Of a DNA stretch of 64,000 bases, positions 46,629 to 56,155 are shown piece by piece. The first letter of the stretch is position 1, and each line of letters begins with the position of its first letter. The notes below the pieces were generated by a model, which was not told the DNA's origin, made no database searches, and was given only the letters and a program-made list of their open reading frames with translations. Position numbers and translations under genes: made by a program. The stretch is from Maricaulis maris MCS10 (lineage in GTDB: Bacteria > Pseudomonadota > Alphaproteobacteria > Caulobacterales > Maricaulaceae). The stretch spans positions 2,372,001 to 2,436,000 of the forward strand of contig NC_008347.1 of NCBI RefSeq assembly GCF_000014745.1, read 5' to 3'.

Positions 46629-47048
46629 ATGTCCGAGAACAAGACCAAGCCAACCGCCATGTCTCCAGCCGACTTCATCGCCGCCATCGAGCACCCGACC
46701 CGACGGGCTGACGCCGAGACCATTCTGGACATCATGCAACGGATCACCGGATGGGAGCCGCGGATGTGGGGGCCATCGATCATTGGGTTCGGCGAATATC
46801 ACTACAAATATGAGAGCGGCCGTGAGGGCGACTTCATGCGTACCGGGTTTTCCGCGCGCAAGGCCAATCTCGTCCTCTACATCATTCCCGGCTACAGCAA
46901 TTATTCCGACCAGCTGGCCCGTCTCGGCAAGCACAAGCTCGGCAAATCCTGTCTGTACATCAACAAGCTGGCCGATATCGACATGGCTGTTCTCGAGGAG
47001 ATCATCCAGGCTGGTCTCGACGACATGGCAAAGAAGTACCCGCTTTGA
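46629..47048 (+). CDS. DUF1801-domain protein
   Basis: A 139-aa soluble protein with the DUF1801 (YdhG-like) core: [19 protein letters not shown], then [13 protein letters not shown] and [18 protein letters not shown]. The function is unknown. It is 11 bases after ispH and its stop overlaps the rnhA start codon (TTGA), so the three genes are likely one operon. Confidence 0.82.
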   Translation: MSENKTKPTAMSPADFIAAIEHPTRRADAETILDIMQRITGWEPRMWGPSIIGFGEYHYKYESGREGDFMRTGFSARKANLVLYIIPGYSNYSDQLARLGKHKLGKSCLYINKLADIDMAVLEEIIQAGLDDMAKKYPL

Positions 47049-47494
47049 GCACCATCACCATACACACAGACGGCGCCTGTTCAGGCAATCCCGGGCCGGG
47101 CGGATGGGGCGCCATCCTGGAATGGAATGGCCACCGCAAGGAGCTCAAGGGTGGCGAAGCCGACACCACCAATAACCGGATGGAGATGATGGCCGCCATC
47201 CAGGCGCTGGAAGCGCTCAGGAAGGCCGACCGCTCGGTCATCCTGATCACCGACAGCGTCTATCTGCGCGACGGCATCACCAAATGGATCCATGGCTGGA
47301 AAAAGCGCGGCTGGAAAACCGCCGACAAGAAACCGGTCAAGAATGTCGATCTGTGGCAGCGTCTCGATGAGCTGACCCGCTCACACACGATCGACTGGCG
47401 CTGGGTGAAGGGGCATGCCGGCGATCCCGGCAATGAGCGCGCCGACGAGCTGGCCCGCGAAGGCCTGGCCGAAGCGCGCGGGCGTCAGCCGTAG
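47045..47494 (+). CDS. rnhA: Ribonuclease HI
   Basis: A 149-aa enzyme that degrades RNA in RNA-DNA hybrids. The catalytic carboxylates are in [37 protein letters not shown] and GNERADELA. The start is TTG at 47045, overlapping the previous stop; no ATG or GTG fits, and the family N-terminus begins right there. Its 3' end overlaps the convergent hybrid-kinase stop by 10 bases. Confidence 0.92.
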   Translation: MSTITIHTDGACSGNPGPGGWGAILEWNGHRKELKGGEADTTNNRMEMMAAIQALEALRKADRSVILITDSVYLRDGITKWIHGWKKRGWKTADKKPVKNVDLWQRLDELTRSHTIDWRWVKGHAGDPGNERADELAREGLAEARGRQP

Positions 47495-50400
47495 CGCGAC
47501 CGCCCACCACCTGTCCCCGCGCCAGGCGCGTCCGCCGTCTCGCGCCGCAAGGCGTCCAGCACGTCCGGCAGATTCAGCGGCTTGGTGAAATAGCCGGTCG
47601 CGCCGATACGTGTGCACAATTCACGTGTGGCCCGGGTCGCGTCGGCGGTAAGGGCAAAAATCGGGATTTCGGCATGGTCGGCATCGGACGCCCGAATGCG
47701 CCGGATCGCCTCGTCTCCCGCCATTACAGGCATCTGGATATCCATCAACACGGCGTCAAAATGGTTGGCATCGAGCAGGTCGAGGGCTTCACGCCCATTG
47801 CACGCCGTCATGATCTCATACTGGTTGTTCTGCAGCAGGGCGGTAAGCACCATCAGGTTCGCTGGCACATCGTCGACCACCAGTATCCGGCGTCCGGTAT
47901 TGTCGTCACCGGACCGGCCCGAGGTCATCATCGGCTTCTTGGACAATTTTTTGTCATCGGCGGCTGGAAGGGGAAGTTTGAACCAGAAGGTCGAGCCTTC
48001 GCCGGGCACGCTCTCGACACCGATCTCGCCGCCCATCAAGGTCACCAGTTCATGGCAAATTGCCAGTCCCAACCCGGTGCCGCCATATTGGCGCGTGATT
48101 GAATTATCTGCCTGGGCAAAGCGGTCAAAAATACTGGCCAGATGATCCGGCTCGATACCCGGCCCGGTATCACTGATCCGAAACTCGACGACGTCCTCGG
48201 CCCCGGCACGGATATCGATACTGACCCGGCCACTGTCGGTAAATTTCACCGCATTGCCGACGATATTGATCAGGATCTGCCGCAACCGTTTTTCATCGCC
48301 CACGACAACTTTTGCGACATCCGGCGCCAGGGACATATCCAACGCGAGCTGTTTCTCTTGCGCACGCAGCCGCGTGATGTCGCTGACCATTGCAACCAAT
48401 TCCGGCATCTCGAACGCCCGCTGCTCAAGCTCGATCATGCCGGACTCAATCTTCGAGATATCCAGGATATCGTCGATCAGGTCCGCCAAGGCCTGGCCGG
48501 AACTGCGAATGGTTTCGACATGCCGTGACTGCTGTTCTGTCAGCTCGGTCATGTGGAGGACCTGCGTCATGCCCAGAACGCCATTGAGCGGCGTCCGGAT
48601 CTCATGGCTCATATTCGCCAGGAATTGGGATTTCGCGTAGCTGGCGCTCTCAGCCCGTTCGCGGGCCAGTTCCAGGGCGGCGGCCTGCTCGATATCGGCT
48701 GACACGTCCAAATGGACGCCGGTGATGATCGGCGGCGCATCAAGGCGTTCCCGATAGACACCGAAAGAGCGGATGTGCCGGTAGCCACCGTCGGACCGGC
48801 GATAACGATACTCCCGACGGACATGGGTCTTGGTTGCGTAGGCGTTAGCCAGGCCGGCGGACACCGCCTCACGATCATCCGGGTGTATGCCGTTGAACCA
48901 GTCGTCCGGCGCAGGATTGGCCGAATCACGATCGATTCCGAACAAGCGACGACTGCCGTCATCCCAGTGATATTCACCGGTTGGCGGGCAGATGTCCCAG
49001 ACGCCGATGCCTGAGCTTTCGAGTGCGACTTCGAGCCTGGTCGAAATCAGGCGCAATTCTTCCTCGCGCTCACGACGTTCGGAGACGTCCTGGAACGAGC
49101 CGACCAAGCGGATCGGTTTCCCGTCCCGGAGCACGCGGCGACCGACCGCGCGAACCCAGATACGCCTGTTTGTTGCTGTAATGAGCGGCAGCTCCAGATC
49201 CCACGGCTCGCCGGTTTCAACGCAATGTGCAACCGCGTCCGAGATCGGCCCGCGACTTTCCGGTGCATAGAAATTGATCGCGGTATCCATGTTCGGAACG
49301 TAGTCCCCATCCACTTCGTGGATTTTGCGGGTGATGTCGTCCCAGATCGGCGTCATCGTGTCGAGATCGACTTCCCAGCTCCCGATTCCGCCCAATTCGG
49401 TGACTGCCGAGAGTCGTTCCAGCGATGCCTCAAGCTGCCTCTGGCTGGCGGCCAGGCCAGCTTCGATGTGTTTGCGGTTCGTGATGTCAAAGCGGATGAA
49501 TATGTAGCGTTCGATTTCGCCGCCCGCATTCATCTGCGGCGCAACGATGGAATCGACCCAGAACAGCTCGCCGGACTTGTTGCGATTGCAGATTTCCCCG
49601 CGCCAGGGCCGGCCGGCCTTGATCGTCGACCGCATCTCGACCCAGAACGCGTCCGGATGCATGCCGGAGCTCAGCAGGGTCTGGTGCGTCTTGCCGAGAA
49701 TTTCCTCTTTCGTGTAACCGCTTTGCTGGCAGAACGCGTCATTGACATCGGTGACGACACCCGCCGGGTCGGTCACACTGAACACAGTGTGTTGCCGGAT
49801 GACGTCCATCAAGGACTGGCTTTCCCGCAGCGCCCGGCTCAGCCGTTCACGCGTCTCGATCTGCGCGGTGATATCCGTCTGGACGGACATGAAACCGGTA
49901 CAACAACCGTCTTCGTCCCGAATGGGCGTCAATTCGATGAGAATGGTGTACTCGGCACCATTCTTGGCGCGATTGACGAGTTCCACTTGGCATTCCCTGC
50001 CGTCCCGGACGGCTTCCGCCAGCGCCTTTACGGCCCCGGAATCGGAATTCGGGCACAGGAGGAAAGTGCCGGGCAGGCGACCGCGGACCTCCGCAAGCTT
50101 GTAGCCGGACAAGCGTTCAAAGGCCGGGTTGACCCAGTCAATCACGCCATCGCGGTCCGTGATCACGACCGAGTTGTGGGTGTGGCGGGCAACCAGTGCG
50201 AGGCGCTCGTGTTCACGCGCGCCGACGCGTTCCCGGATCAGTTCCTCGATCAGCCGCGCCAATGATATGAGGCGGTTTCGTGCGGTCTCATCCAGGGTCA
50301 GGGGTTCATCATGGATCGCACACAATGTGCCCAGTTTCTCCCCCGTCGGGAGACTGATCGGCACGCCGGCATATCCGCGGATATGGGGCTCGCCCGTGAC

Positions 50401-50697
50401 CAGTGGATTGTCTGCAAACAGCGGATTGGCCCGCGCGTCGTGCACTTCGTAGATATCATCCTGCTGGATCGCGTAATGGCAAAATGCCCAGGATCTCGGT
50501 GTCTCCGGGGCCGGCAGGTTGACGGCAGACTTGAACCATTGCCGATCACGATCGACCAGCGAGACGGCCGCCATGCGAGCACCGGTCACCGCTGTCACCA
50601 GATCGGTAATCGCCTCGTATCCCGCCTCTACACCGGTGTCGAGCAGTCCCAGCGCGTGCAGTGCTGCAAGGCGATCTTCTTCGCAAATTTCCGGCAT
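47485..50697 (-). CDS. Cytoplasmic GAF/multi-PAS hybrid histidine kinase
   Basis: A 1070-aa sensor kinase with no membrane span. It has an N-terminal GAF (about 20-165), four PAS/PAC units (about 172-290, 295-410, 425-545 and 550-670), HisKA ([15 protein letters not shown], about 700) and HATPase ([27 protein letters not shown]). A C-terminal receiver has [11 protein letters not shown] and the acceptor Asp in [10 protein letters not shown]. There is no HPt domain. Such proteins integrate several intracellular cues; the ligands are unknown. It follows the lone TonB-domain gene on the same strand after a terminator-like hairpin, so it is probably transcribed alone. Confidence 0.9.
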   Translation of the reverse strand: MPEICEEDRLAALHALGLLDTGVEAGYEAITDLVTAVTGARMAAVSLVDRDRQWFKSAVNLPAPETPRSWAFCHYAIQQDDIYEVHDARANPLFADNPLVTGEPHIRGYAGVPISLPTGEKLGTLCAIHDEPLTLDETARNRLISLARLIEELIRERVGAREHERLALVARHTHNSVVITDRDGVIDWVNPAFERLSGYKLAEVRGRLPGTFLLCPNSDSGAVKALAEAVRDGRECQVELVNRAKNGAEYTILIELTPIRDEDGCCTGFMSVQTDITAQIETRERLSRALRESQSLMDVIRQHTVFSVTDPAGVVTDVNDAFCQQSGYTKEEILGKTHQTLLSSGMHPDAFWVEMRSTIKAGRPWRGEICNRNKSGELFWVDSIVAPQMNAGGEIERYIFIRFDITNRKHIEAGLAASQRQLEASLERLSAVTELGGIGSWEVDLDTMTPIWDDITRKIHEVDGDYVPNMDTAINFYAPESRGPISDAVAHCVETGEPWDLELPLITATNRRIWVRAVGRRVLRDGKPIRLVGSFQDVSERREREEELRLISTRLEVALESSGIGVWDICPPTGEYHWDDGSRRLFGIDRDSANPAPDDWFNGIHPDDREAVSAGLANAYATKTHVRREYRYRRSDGGYRHIRSFGVYRERLDAPPIITGVHLDVSADIEQAAALELARERAESASYAKSQFLANMSHEIRTPLNGVLGMTQVLHMTELTEQQSRHVETIRSSGQALADLIDDILDISKIESGMIELEQRAFEMPELVAMVSDITRLRAQEKQLALDMSLAPDVAKVVVGDEKRLRQILINIVGNAVKFTDSGRVSIDIRAGAEDVVEFRISDTGPGIEPDHLASIFDRFAQADNSITRQYGGTGLGLAICHELVTLMGGEIGVESVPGEGSTFWFKLPLPAADDKKLSKKPMMTSGRSGDDNTGRRILVVDDVPANLMVLTALLQNNQYEIMTACNGREALDLLDANHFDAVLMDIQMPVMAGDEAIRRIRASDADHAEIPIFALTADATRATRELCTRIGATGYFTKPLNLPDVLDALRRETADAPGAGTGGGRSRYG

Positions 50698-50770
50698 GAC
50701 GGGGGTCCGTGGCTGGCGTTACTGGCAGTCGCAACGTTCAACTTCGGGGGAAATGGGCAAGAAAACGTAA

Positions 50771-50796
50771 AGAGCCGCCCGGGCGGGGGCGGCTCT
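50771..50796 (-). terminator. Terminator-like hairpin after the TonB-domain gene
   Basis: AGAGCCGCC (50771-50779) and GGCGGCTCT (50788-50796) form a perfect 9-bp stem. On the minus strand it follows the TonB-domain stop and is trailed by TTACGTTTTC, a weak T tract. Confidence 0.65.
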
Positions 50797-50821
50797 TCAG
50801 TCACGGCTGGGTTGTGCGAGC

Positions 50822-51169
50822 TTACTCGCCGAGACGGAATTCCAGCTCACGGGAGTGACCGTCGGTCTGGCCGGCGGCCGGGGCGTAACGCCAGTTTTCG
50901 ATCGCGGCAAGGGCGGCGCGGTCGAACACGCCTTCCGGGCTGGCTTCAACGACCTGGGCGTTCACGACATTGCCGTCAGCGTCGATCGAATAGGCAATGC
51001 GAACTGAGCCCTCAATGCCGCGACGCTCGGCGCCACGCGGGTATTCCGGGGCAACCAGCTCGACGCTTTCGCGATCGGGGCCGTTATTGGCGAAAGCCGG
51101 TGCGCTCAGGGCGACCGGGGCGACAAGGGCGGAAACACAGACAAGGGCGGAGAGGAATTGGTTGGTCAT
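50822..51169 (-). CDS. Secreted stand-alone TonB C-terminal domain protein
   Basis: A 115-aa protein with a signal peptide (FLSALVCVSALVAPVALSAP, cleaved near AFA-NN). Only a TonB_C domain follows: VAPEYPRGAERRGIEGSVRI, then FDRAALAAIENWRYAPA. It lacks the N-terminal anchor helix and proline-rich arm of a working TonB, so energy transduction is unlikely. Similar small proteins are common in Caulobacterales, with no established role. An in-frame GTG at 51178 is an alternative start. Confidence 0.8.
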   Translation of the reverse strand: MTNQFLSALVCVSALVAPVALSAPAFANNGPDRESVELVAPEYPRGAERRGIEGSVRIAYSIDADGNVVNAQVVEASPEGVFDRAALAAIENWRYAPAAGQTDGHSRELEFRLGE

Positions 51170-51260
51170 GGCGCTCACTCAGGCGTTGTTGATTGCTTAT
51201 GCGAGCGAGGGTTTAGGATGATCAAATTGCTGGAGGCTTTCGCCGAATGCTAAAATTTGA

Positions 51261-51294
51261 GCGAACCCTGTCATATGATATGCGCAGGGCTCGC
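51261..51294 (-). terminator. Possible terminator after nfeD
   Basis: On the minus strand GCGAGCCCTG and CAGGGTTCGC pair as a 10-bp stem with one G-U, loop of 14 bases, followed by TCAAATTTTA. It is located 14 bases after the NfeD stop. Confidence 0.5.
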
Positions 51295-51307
51295 CCAAAA
51301 ACTTCGC

Positions 51308-51772
51308 TTACGAAACAATGGTCAGGATGACGCCGTTGATTGCTTCAACCTTCAGGGTCGATCCGGCCACCGGATTTGTTCCGTCTGTCGTTTCGGCGGC
51401 CCATTCACTGTCGCCATAGCGAACCCGTCCGCGGCCCGAGGAAAAGTCAGCGACAACCTGGACCCGCTGCCCGACCATGCGGGCTGATCGGTCATTCAGC
51501 CCGCTGCCAGCGCCGGCCCGCATGGACGGGCGTACCCAGCGGTCGCCGATCCACAGAAGAACGAAGGACAGCAGGGCAAATACGGCCAGTTGAACCGGCC
51601 AGCTGACACCGAGCACTTCCAAAGCCACGAAACCGGTCAGGAAGGCCGCAGCCGCCGGCCACAGCAGATATGTCGTGCCGGTGAGCAGCTCGGCGATGAG
51701 AATCACGCCGGAGACGGCCCACCAGGCCCAGAGATTCATGCGGTCAAAGACCGACAGCAACATTTCCATCAT
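51308..51772 (-). CDS. NfeD-family membrane protein
   Basis: A 154-aa protein with three hydrophobic segments in the first 80 residues (WWAVSGVILIAELLTGTTYL onwards). It has a C-terminal OB-fold soluble domain beginning near MVGQRVQV. NfeD proteins accompany SPFH proteins as membrane-microdomain partners; the SPFH gene lies 27 bases upstream on the same strand. Confidence 0.88.
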   Translation of the reverse strand: MMEMLLSVFDRMNLWAWWAVSGVILIAELLTGTTYLLWPAAAAFLTGFVALEVLGVSWPVQLAVFALLSFVLLWIGDRWVRPSMRAGAGSGLNDRSARMVGQRVQVVADFSSGRGRVRYGDSEWAAETTDGTNPVAGSTLKVEAINGVILTIVS

Positions 51773-51799
51773 GAGACCTCCTTTACGACCGCGCAGCCC

Positions 51800-52738
51800 T
51801 TATGGCTTGCGCGTGGCTTCCGATACGGCGTCATGCGCCGCCTTGCCCAGCTCACCGACACCCGTAATCGTCGACAGGATGTTGGAGAATTCAGCCGGGA
51901 TGATCACCGTGCGCTGCTGCTCGCTTGTTGCCAGCTTGCCGAAGGCCTCGATGTATTTCTGGCCAAGGAAGTAGTTGATCGCCGACACATCGCCCTTGGA
52001 AATGGCGTCCGACACCATCTGGGTCGCGCGCGCTTCGGCTTCGGCTTCGCGTTCACGGGCCTCGGCGTCGAGAAAGGCACTTTCCTTGCGGCCTTCGGCC
52101 TCACGGATCGCGGCTTCCTTTTCACCTTCGGCTCGCAGGATGGCGGATTGCTTGGCACCCTCGGCCTCGAGGATCTCGGCCCGCTTCAGGCGCTCCGCCT
52201 TCATCTGCCGGGCCATGGCCTCGGTGATGTCGACCGGGGGTGACAGGTCGCGGATTTCCATCCGGGTGACCTTGGCGCCCCAAGGGTTGGTGGCGGCATC
52301 GATCACCCCGAGCAAACGGGCATTGATCTCGTCACGCTTGGAGAGCGTCTCGTCGAGATCCATGGAACCGATCACGGTCCGCACATTGGTCAGCGACAGG
52401 TTGATGATGGCGAAGTCGAGATTGTCGACCTCATACGCCGCCCGCGGCGCGTCCAGCACCTGGATGAAGACAACGGCGTCGACCGAGACGGTCGCATTGT
52501 CCTTGGTGATGACGTCCTGGTTGGGCACGTCGAGGACGCGCTCGCGCATGTTCATCTTGTAGCCAACGGTGTCGATGAACGGCACCAGGAAATGAAGTCC
52601 GGGCTTGAGGGTCCGCGTGAACCGCCCGAAACGCTCGACGGTGAACTCCTTGCCCTGTGGCACCGTCTTGATCACCGATGCGATGATGAACAGTGCGAGG
52701 ATGAAAAGAACACCAATTCCGATCAATCCAAAGTCCAT
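51800..52738 (-). CDS. SPFH/Band 7 (stomatin-like, QmcA-type) protein
   Basis: A 312-aa membrane-anchored protein with an N-terminal span (GLIGIGVLFILALFIIASVI). The Band 7 domain includes GKEFTVERFGRFTRTLKPGL, VPFIDTVGY and the D-V-P-N-Q segment. A coiled coil of EAEGAKQSAILRAEGEKEAA type follows. It assembles into large membrane rings that influence proteases and lipid domains. It is paired with NfeD downstream. Confidence 0.92.
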   Translation of the reverse strand: MDFGLIGIGVLFILALFIIASVIKTVPQGKEFTVERFGRFTRTLKPGLHFLVPFIDTVGYKMNMRERVLDVPNQDVITKDNATVSVDAVVFIQVLDAPRAAYEVDNLDFAIINLSLTNVRTVIGSMDLDETLSKRDEINARLLGVIDAATNPWGAKVTRMEIRDLSPPVDITEAMARQMKAERLKRAEILEAEGAKQSAILRAEGEKEAAIREAEGRKESAFLDAEAREREAEAEARATQMVSDAISKGDVSAINYFLGQKYIEAFGKLATSEQQRTVIIPAEFSNILSTITGVGELGKAAHDAVSEATRKP

Positions 52739-52784
52739 GCGAACCCCCTTTTATTGTTGATGGCCAGCCCGGAACGGGCCGGGA

Positions 52785-53267
52785 CTAGAGTTGGCCGAGA
52801 ATATGGTCGGCCGACGAAACCTTGAACTCGCCCGGAGCTTCGACGTTGAGTTCAGCAACCACGCCATCCTTGACCAGGATGGAGAAGCGCTGGGCGCGCA
52901 CGCCCATGCCAAAACCCGTGCCGTCCATTTCCAGACCGACCGCCTTGGCGAACTCGCCATTGCCGTCTGCCAGCATGACGACATCATCGCCGGCATTCTG
53001 GGACTTGCCCCAGGCGTCCATGACGAAGACGTCATTGACCGACAGGCAGGCAATCGTATCGACGCCCTTGCCGCGGATTTCGGCGGCCTTTTCGACAAAG
53101 CCCGGCAGGTGTTTGGCCGAACAGGTCGGCGTGAAGGCACCCGGCACCGCGAACAGGGCCACGGTCTTGCCGGCGAACACATCGTCCGTGCTCAACTTGT
53201 TCGGTCCGTCAGCGGTCATGGTCATGAAGCTGGCGGCGGGAAGGCGATCTCCGACCGAGATGGTCAT
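52785..53267 (-). CDS. Peroxiredoxin (Prx5-type)
   Basis: A 160-aa thiol peroxidase that reduces hydrogen and organic peroxides. The peroxidatic Cys is 49 in VPGAFTPTCSAKHLPGF, the Prx5 signature. The next blocks are CLSVNDVFVMDAWGK and GMGVRAQRFSILVKDG. AGGAG precedes the ATG at 53267. It is divergent from the YqgE gene. Confidence 0.93.
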   Translation of the reverse strand: MTISVGDRLPAASFMTMTADGPNKLSTDDVFAGKTVALFAVPGAFTPTCSAKHLPGFVEKAAEIRGKGVDTIACLSVNDVFVMDAWGKSQNAGDDVVMLADGNGEFAKAVGLEMDGTGFGMGVRAQRFSILVKDGVVAELNVEAPGEFKVSSADHILGQL

Positions 53268-53356
53268 GGCATTTCTCCTGTAGATCAGTAATGGCGGCAA
53301 TCCGCACGGCAAGATAGCGGGAACCCGGCTGGACGCGTCCCCCTTTTGGGGTGAAC

Positions 53357-53953
53357 ATGGCCCGCATGGCCCCTGCAAGTACGACACATGTGGACGAGAC
53401 CTTCCTCGGCGGCAAGCTTTTGATTGCAACGCCTGCCATTGGCGATCCGCGCTTCGACCGGGCCGTCATCCTGGTCTGTGATCACACAGCCGAAGGCGCC
53501 ATGGGAATCATCATCAACAAGCCCGCCGCCGGCTTGCGACTGCCGGAGCTGTTCGAGCAGCTGGAGGTCGATTCGAGCCAGCCCGCGCCGGACGGTCCGG
53601 TGCTGGTCGGCGGCCCGGTCGACAAGGACCGAGGATTTGTCCTGCATACCCGCGACTACGCCAATGACGAGGCGACCCTGCCGATCAATGACCGCATCGG
53701 GCTGACCGCTACCAAGGATGTGCTGGAGGCCATGGCATCCGACAGCCCGCCGCAGCGCAGCCTGCTGGCCCTGGGTTATTCAGGCTGGGCCGCCGGGCAG
53801 CTGGATGACGAGCTGGTCGCCAATGCCTGGCTGGTCTGCGACATGGACGAACAGCTTGTGTTCGAGACCGATGACGCGGACAAATGGCCCCGCGCGCTTG
53901 AATGCCTTGGCATCAGCCCCGAACATCTCTCCGCCCTGTCCGGTCACGCCTGA
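53357..53953 (+). CDS. YqgE/AlgH family protein (UPF0301)
   Basis: A 198-aa protein of the YqgE/AlgH fold: FLGGKLLIATPAIGDPRF, then GAMGIIINKPAAG, GGPVDKDRGFVLH and LALGYSGWAAGQLDDE. The biochemical role is unsettled in the family; AlgH was linked to alginate regulation in Pseudomonas. In-frame starts at 53351 (GTG) and 53366 (ATG) are alternatives. A thioesterase gene follows after 24 bases. Confidence 0.9.
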   Translation: MARMAPASTTHVDETFLGGKLLIATPAIGDPRFDRAVILVCDHTAEGAMGIIINKPAAGLRLPELFEQLEVDSSQPAPDGPVLVGGPVDKDRGFVLHTRDYANDEATLPINDRIGLTATKDVLEAMASDSPPQRSLLALGYSGWAAGQLDDELVANAWLVCDMDEQLVFETDDADKWPRALECLGISPEHLSALSGHA

Positions 53954-53977
53954 CCGTCGCCACTCCGGAAACTGCCC

Positions 53978-54400
53978 ATGGCTCCCAAAATCGTTGAGAC
54001 CGGTGAATTCGCCGGCTGGCGCATCTGGCCCGATGACCCGTTCGAACAGACGGTCGGACCCTTTTACATGCGGGTTGGCGCCGATGGGCCCGAAATGGCC
54101 TTCCGGGCCGAGCGACGTCATCTCAACGGAATGGGTGCGGTGCATGGCGGATGCCTGATGAGTTTTGCCGATTTCGCCTTGTTCGGCATCGCCCACGAAG
54201 CCCTGGCCCCGTCCGGCTATGGCGTCACGGTGGCCTTTACATCGGAATTCATTTCGGGCGCGAAGGAAGGAGCCTTGATGGAGGCGCGTGGCGAAGTCCT
54301 GCGGGCCGGCGGATCACTGATATTCGTGCGCGGACTGATCACCGGTGACGGCGAGGCCTGTCTGAATTTTTCCGGCACTCTGAAACGCCTGCGCGGCTGA
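53978..54400 (+). CDS. PaaI-like hotdog thioesterase
   Basis: A 140-aa hotdog-fold protein. The PaaI-type catalytic helix region is HLNGMGAVHGGCLMSFADFA with the H-G-G turn, followed by VTVAFTSEFISGAKEG. It probably hydrolyses acyl-CoA or aryl-CoA thioesters; the substrate is not readable. It is likely co-transcribed with the YqgE gene and ends 14 bases before the convergent EAL gene. Confidence 0.83.
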   Translation: MAPKIVETGEFAGWRIWPDDPFEQTVGPFYMRVGADGPEMAFRAERRHLNGMGAVHGGCLMSFADFALFGIAHEALAPSGYGVTVAFTSEFISGAKEGALMEARGEVLRAGGSLIFVRGLITGDGEACLNFSGTLKRLRG

Positions 54401-54414
54401 CGGCTCCAGTCGGG

Positions 54415-55554
54415 TCAGGCTGGCAAAGGCGGCTTGAAATGCCCGGCCATGCCATCGACCAGGGCCTGTTCGGCGGCATCGGGCGCCAGCGCACCCGCAT
54501 AGCGATAGCCCTGTGCATACTGGCAGCCCATCGCTGCCAGCCGATCCGCGGCAGCGGCATTCTCCACGCCTTCCGCCACAACCTTCATCCCGAAATGCGT
54601 GGCCAGCTGGATCACCGACTGCACCACCGTCCCGGCCGCTTCGTCACCAACCATGGCGCGCACGAAATAGCGATCGATCTTGACCACGTCGAAAGGCAGC
54701 ATGTCGAGCCGGGCCAGTGAGGAATAGCCCGTACCGAAATCATCCAGCGCCAGCGAGACACCACCTGCAGACAGGCGCTGCATGGCGCTCTCAGCCGGGT
54801 CAGGGTCGTGCATGATCTCGGTCTCGGCGATCTCCAGCTTGAAGGCGCCTGGCGGAAGCTTCGCGTCCGCAACATTGCCCAGCAGTGCCGTAACGAAATC
54901 CGGGTCGACCAGCTCACTGACCGTCGCATTGGCTGAGATGAACAGGCCGGACGCGGCCGGATGGGCCTTGCGCCAGGACGACAGGTCAGCCACGGCATGG
55001 CCGCGTACTGTCGTCGAAATCCGGTTGAGCAGATCCAGCTCACTGGCCATTACCAGGAAGTCGTCCGGAGCCAGCACACCGACACCGGGTCGGTCCCAGC
55101 GCGCGAGGGCCTCGAACCCGGCCAGACGGCCACTGTCGAGCGCGATGATCGGTTGGTACCAGGCCAGCAACTCGCCGTTCTCGACCGCATTGGCGAGCGT
55201 GTGTTCCTCGCCGATCCGTCCCGGCAGTTCACGCGTGGCGCCTGCGGGAGTCATGAGGCCCTCAACACGACCATCATCGCCTCGCCGGCCCAGCAACCGG
55301 ACATAAACCAGGCGGTCATCGCCGCCTATCAAACGGATTCTCAGGTCAACCAGCTCGCGTTCCATGGCAGCGACAAGGCGGGACTGATCGGCCGGTCCCA
55401 GACGGTCAAGAAAGCCCTGCCAGGCCATGGTCTCGGCGTCGAGGCCGAATGCCGCGGTGTCGCCGGTCAGCCGGACCTGATCCGCCTTTGGGTCACAGGC
55501 AAAGGCGACCGCTCCGGCGGCCCTCACGCCGGCTTCGAATCCGGTTTCGGTCAT
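54415..55554 (-). CDS. EAL-domain cyclic-di-GMP phosphodiesterase without GGDEF
   Basis: A 379-aa soluble protein. The first 110 residues look like a divergent PAS-type sensor (FACDPKADQVRL onwards). The rest is an EAL domain with FEALARWD, the glutamate in [21 protein letters not shown] and VVAEGVEN, all needed for c-di-GMP hydrolysis. It overlaps the GNAT gene stop by 4 bases and is the last gene of the cytochrome oxidase gene run, an unusual place for second-messenger signalling. Confidence 0.88.
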   Translation of the reverse strand: MTETGFEAGVRAAGAVAFACDPKADQVRLTGDTAAFGLDAETMAWQGFLDRLGPADQSRLVAAMERELVDLRIRLIGGDDRLVYVRLLGRRGDDGRVEGLMTPAGATRELPGRIGEEHTLANAVENGELLAWYQPIIALDSGRLAGFEALARWDRPGVGVLAPDDFLVMASELDLLNRISTTVRGHAVADLSSWRKAHPAASGLFISANATVSELVDPDFVTALLGNVADAKLPPGAFKLEIAETEIMHDPDPAESAMQRLSAGGVSLALDDFGTGYSSLARLDMLPFDVVKIDRYFVRAMVGDEAAGTVVQSVIQLATHFGMKVVAEGVENAAAADRLAAMGCQYAQGYRYAGALAPDAAEQALVDGMAGHFKPPLPA

Positions 55555-56129
55555 GTGCGCAAATCACTCGAAAGAATGGCGAAGCGATCATGATCACGCC
55601 ATTCGCCGGCGATGTTGAGGAAAGAGCGCGAACGCCCCTCATGGATGAAACCGACCGATTCGAGCAATTGGCGCGACGCCTTGTTGGATGGCTGGCAGGC
55701 GGCCTCGACGCGGTGCAGTCGCAGCTCATCGAAGGCAAAGGCCAGGACCCGGCGAACGGCGCCGCGCGTATGCCCCTTGCGGACATAGGGCGAGCCGATC
55801 CAATAGCCGATATCGGCCGATTGCAGCACGCCGCGTCGGACATTGTTGAGATTGCAGGCCCCCAGCAAGACATCATCACGCGAACGAACCACAAAGAATG
55901 GATAGCCCAGCCCCGCCTCGCGGTCGGCCTGATAGCGCTCGATCCGGCGCCGAAAGGCGCCCTTGGACAACTCGTCGCTGGTCCAGGCTGGCTCCCAGGG
56001 CTCAGTGTGAGTGCGGCTGGCGCTGCGCAGTTTGGCCCAGCCCTCATAGTCCGACAGTGTCGGAGCCCGGAGGCGTATGCCCTGTCCGGTCAGTGTTTCG
56101 TCCCACGAAGTTTCGCGCCAGACTGCCAA
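55551..56129 (-). CDS. RimJ/RimL-type GNAT acetyltransferase
   Basis: A 192-aa N-acetyltransferase. It starts MAVWRETSWDE, has IRLRAPTLSDYEGWAKLRSA, the acetyl-CoA motif region SPYVRKGHTRGAVRRVLAFA and the C-terminal EAACQPSNKASRQLLESVGF. Members acetylate ribosomal protein N-termini or small amines; the target is unknown. The start is TTG at 56129 with GGAG 7 bases upstream. It is 26 bases after SURF1 and overlaps the EAL start. Confidence 0.85.
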   Translation of the reverse strand: MAVWRETSWDETLTGQGIRLRAPTLSDYEGWAKLRSASRTHTEPWEPAWTSDELSKGAFRRRIERYQADREAGLGYPFFVVRSRDDVLLGACNLNNVRRGVLQSADIGYWIGSPYVRKGHTRGAVRRVLAFAFDELRLHRVEAACQPSNKASRQLLESVGFIHEGRSRSFLNIAGEWRDHDRFAILSSDLRT

Positions 56130-56155
56130 ATTCGATCTCCGTCCCGGGGCGGATA

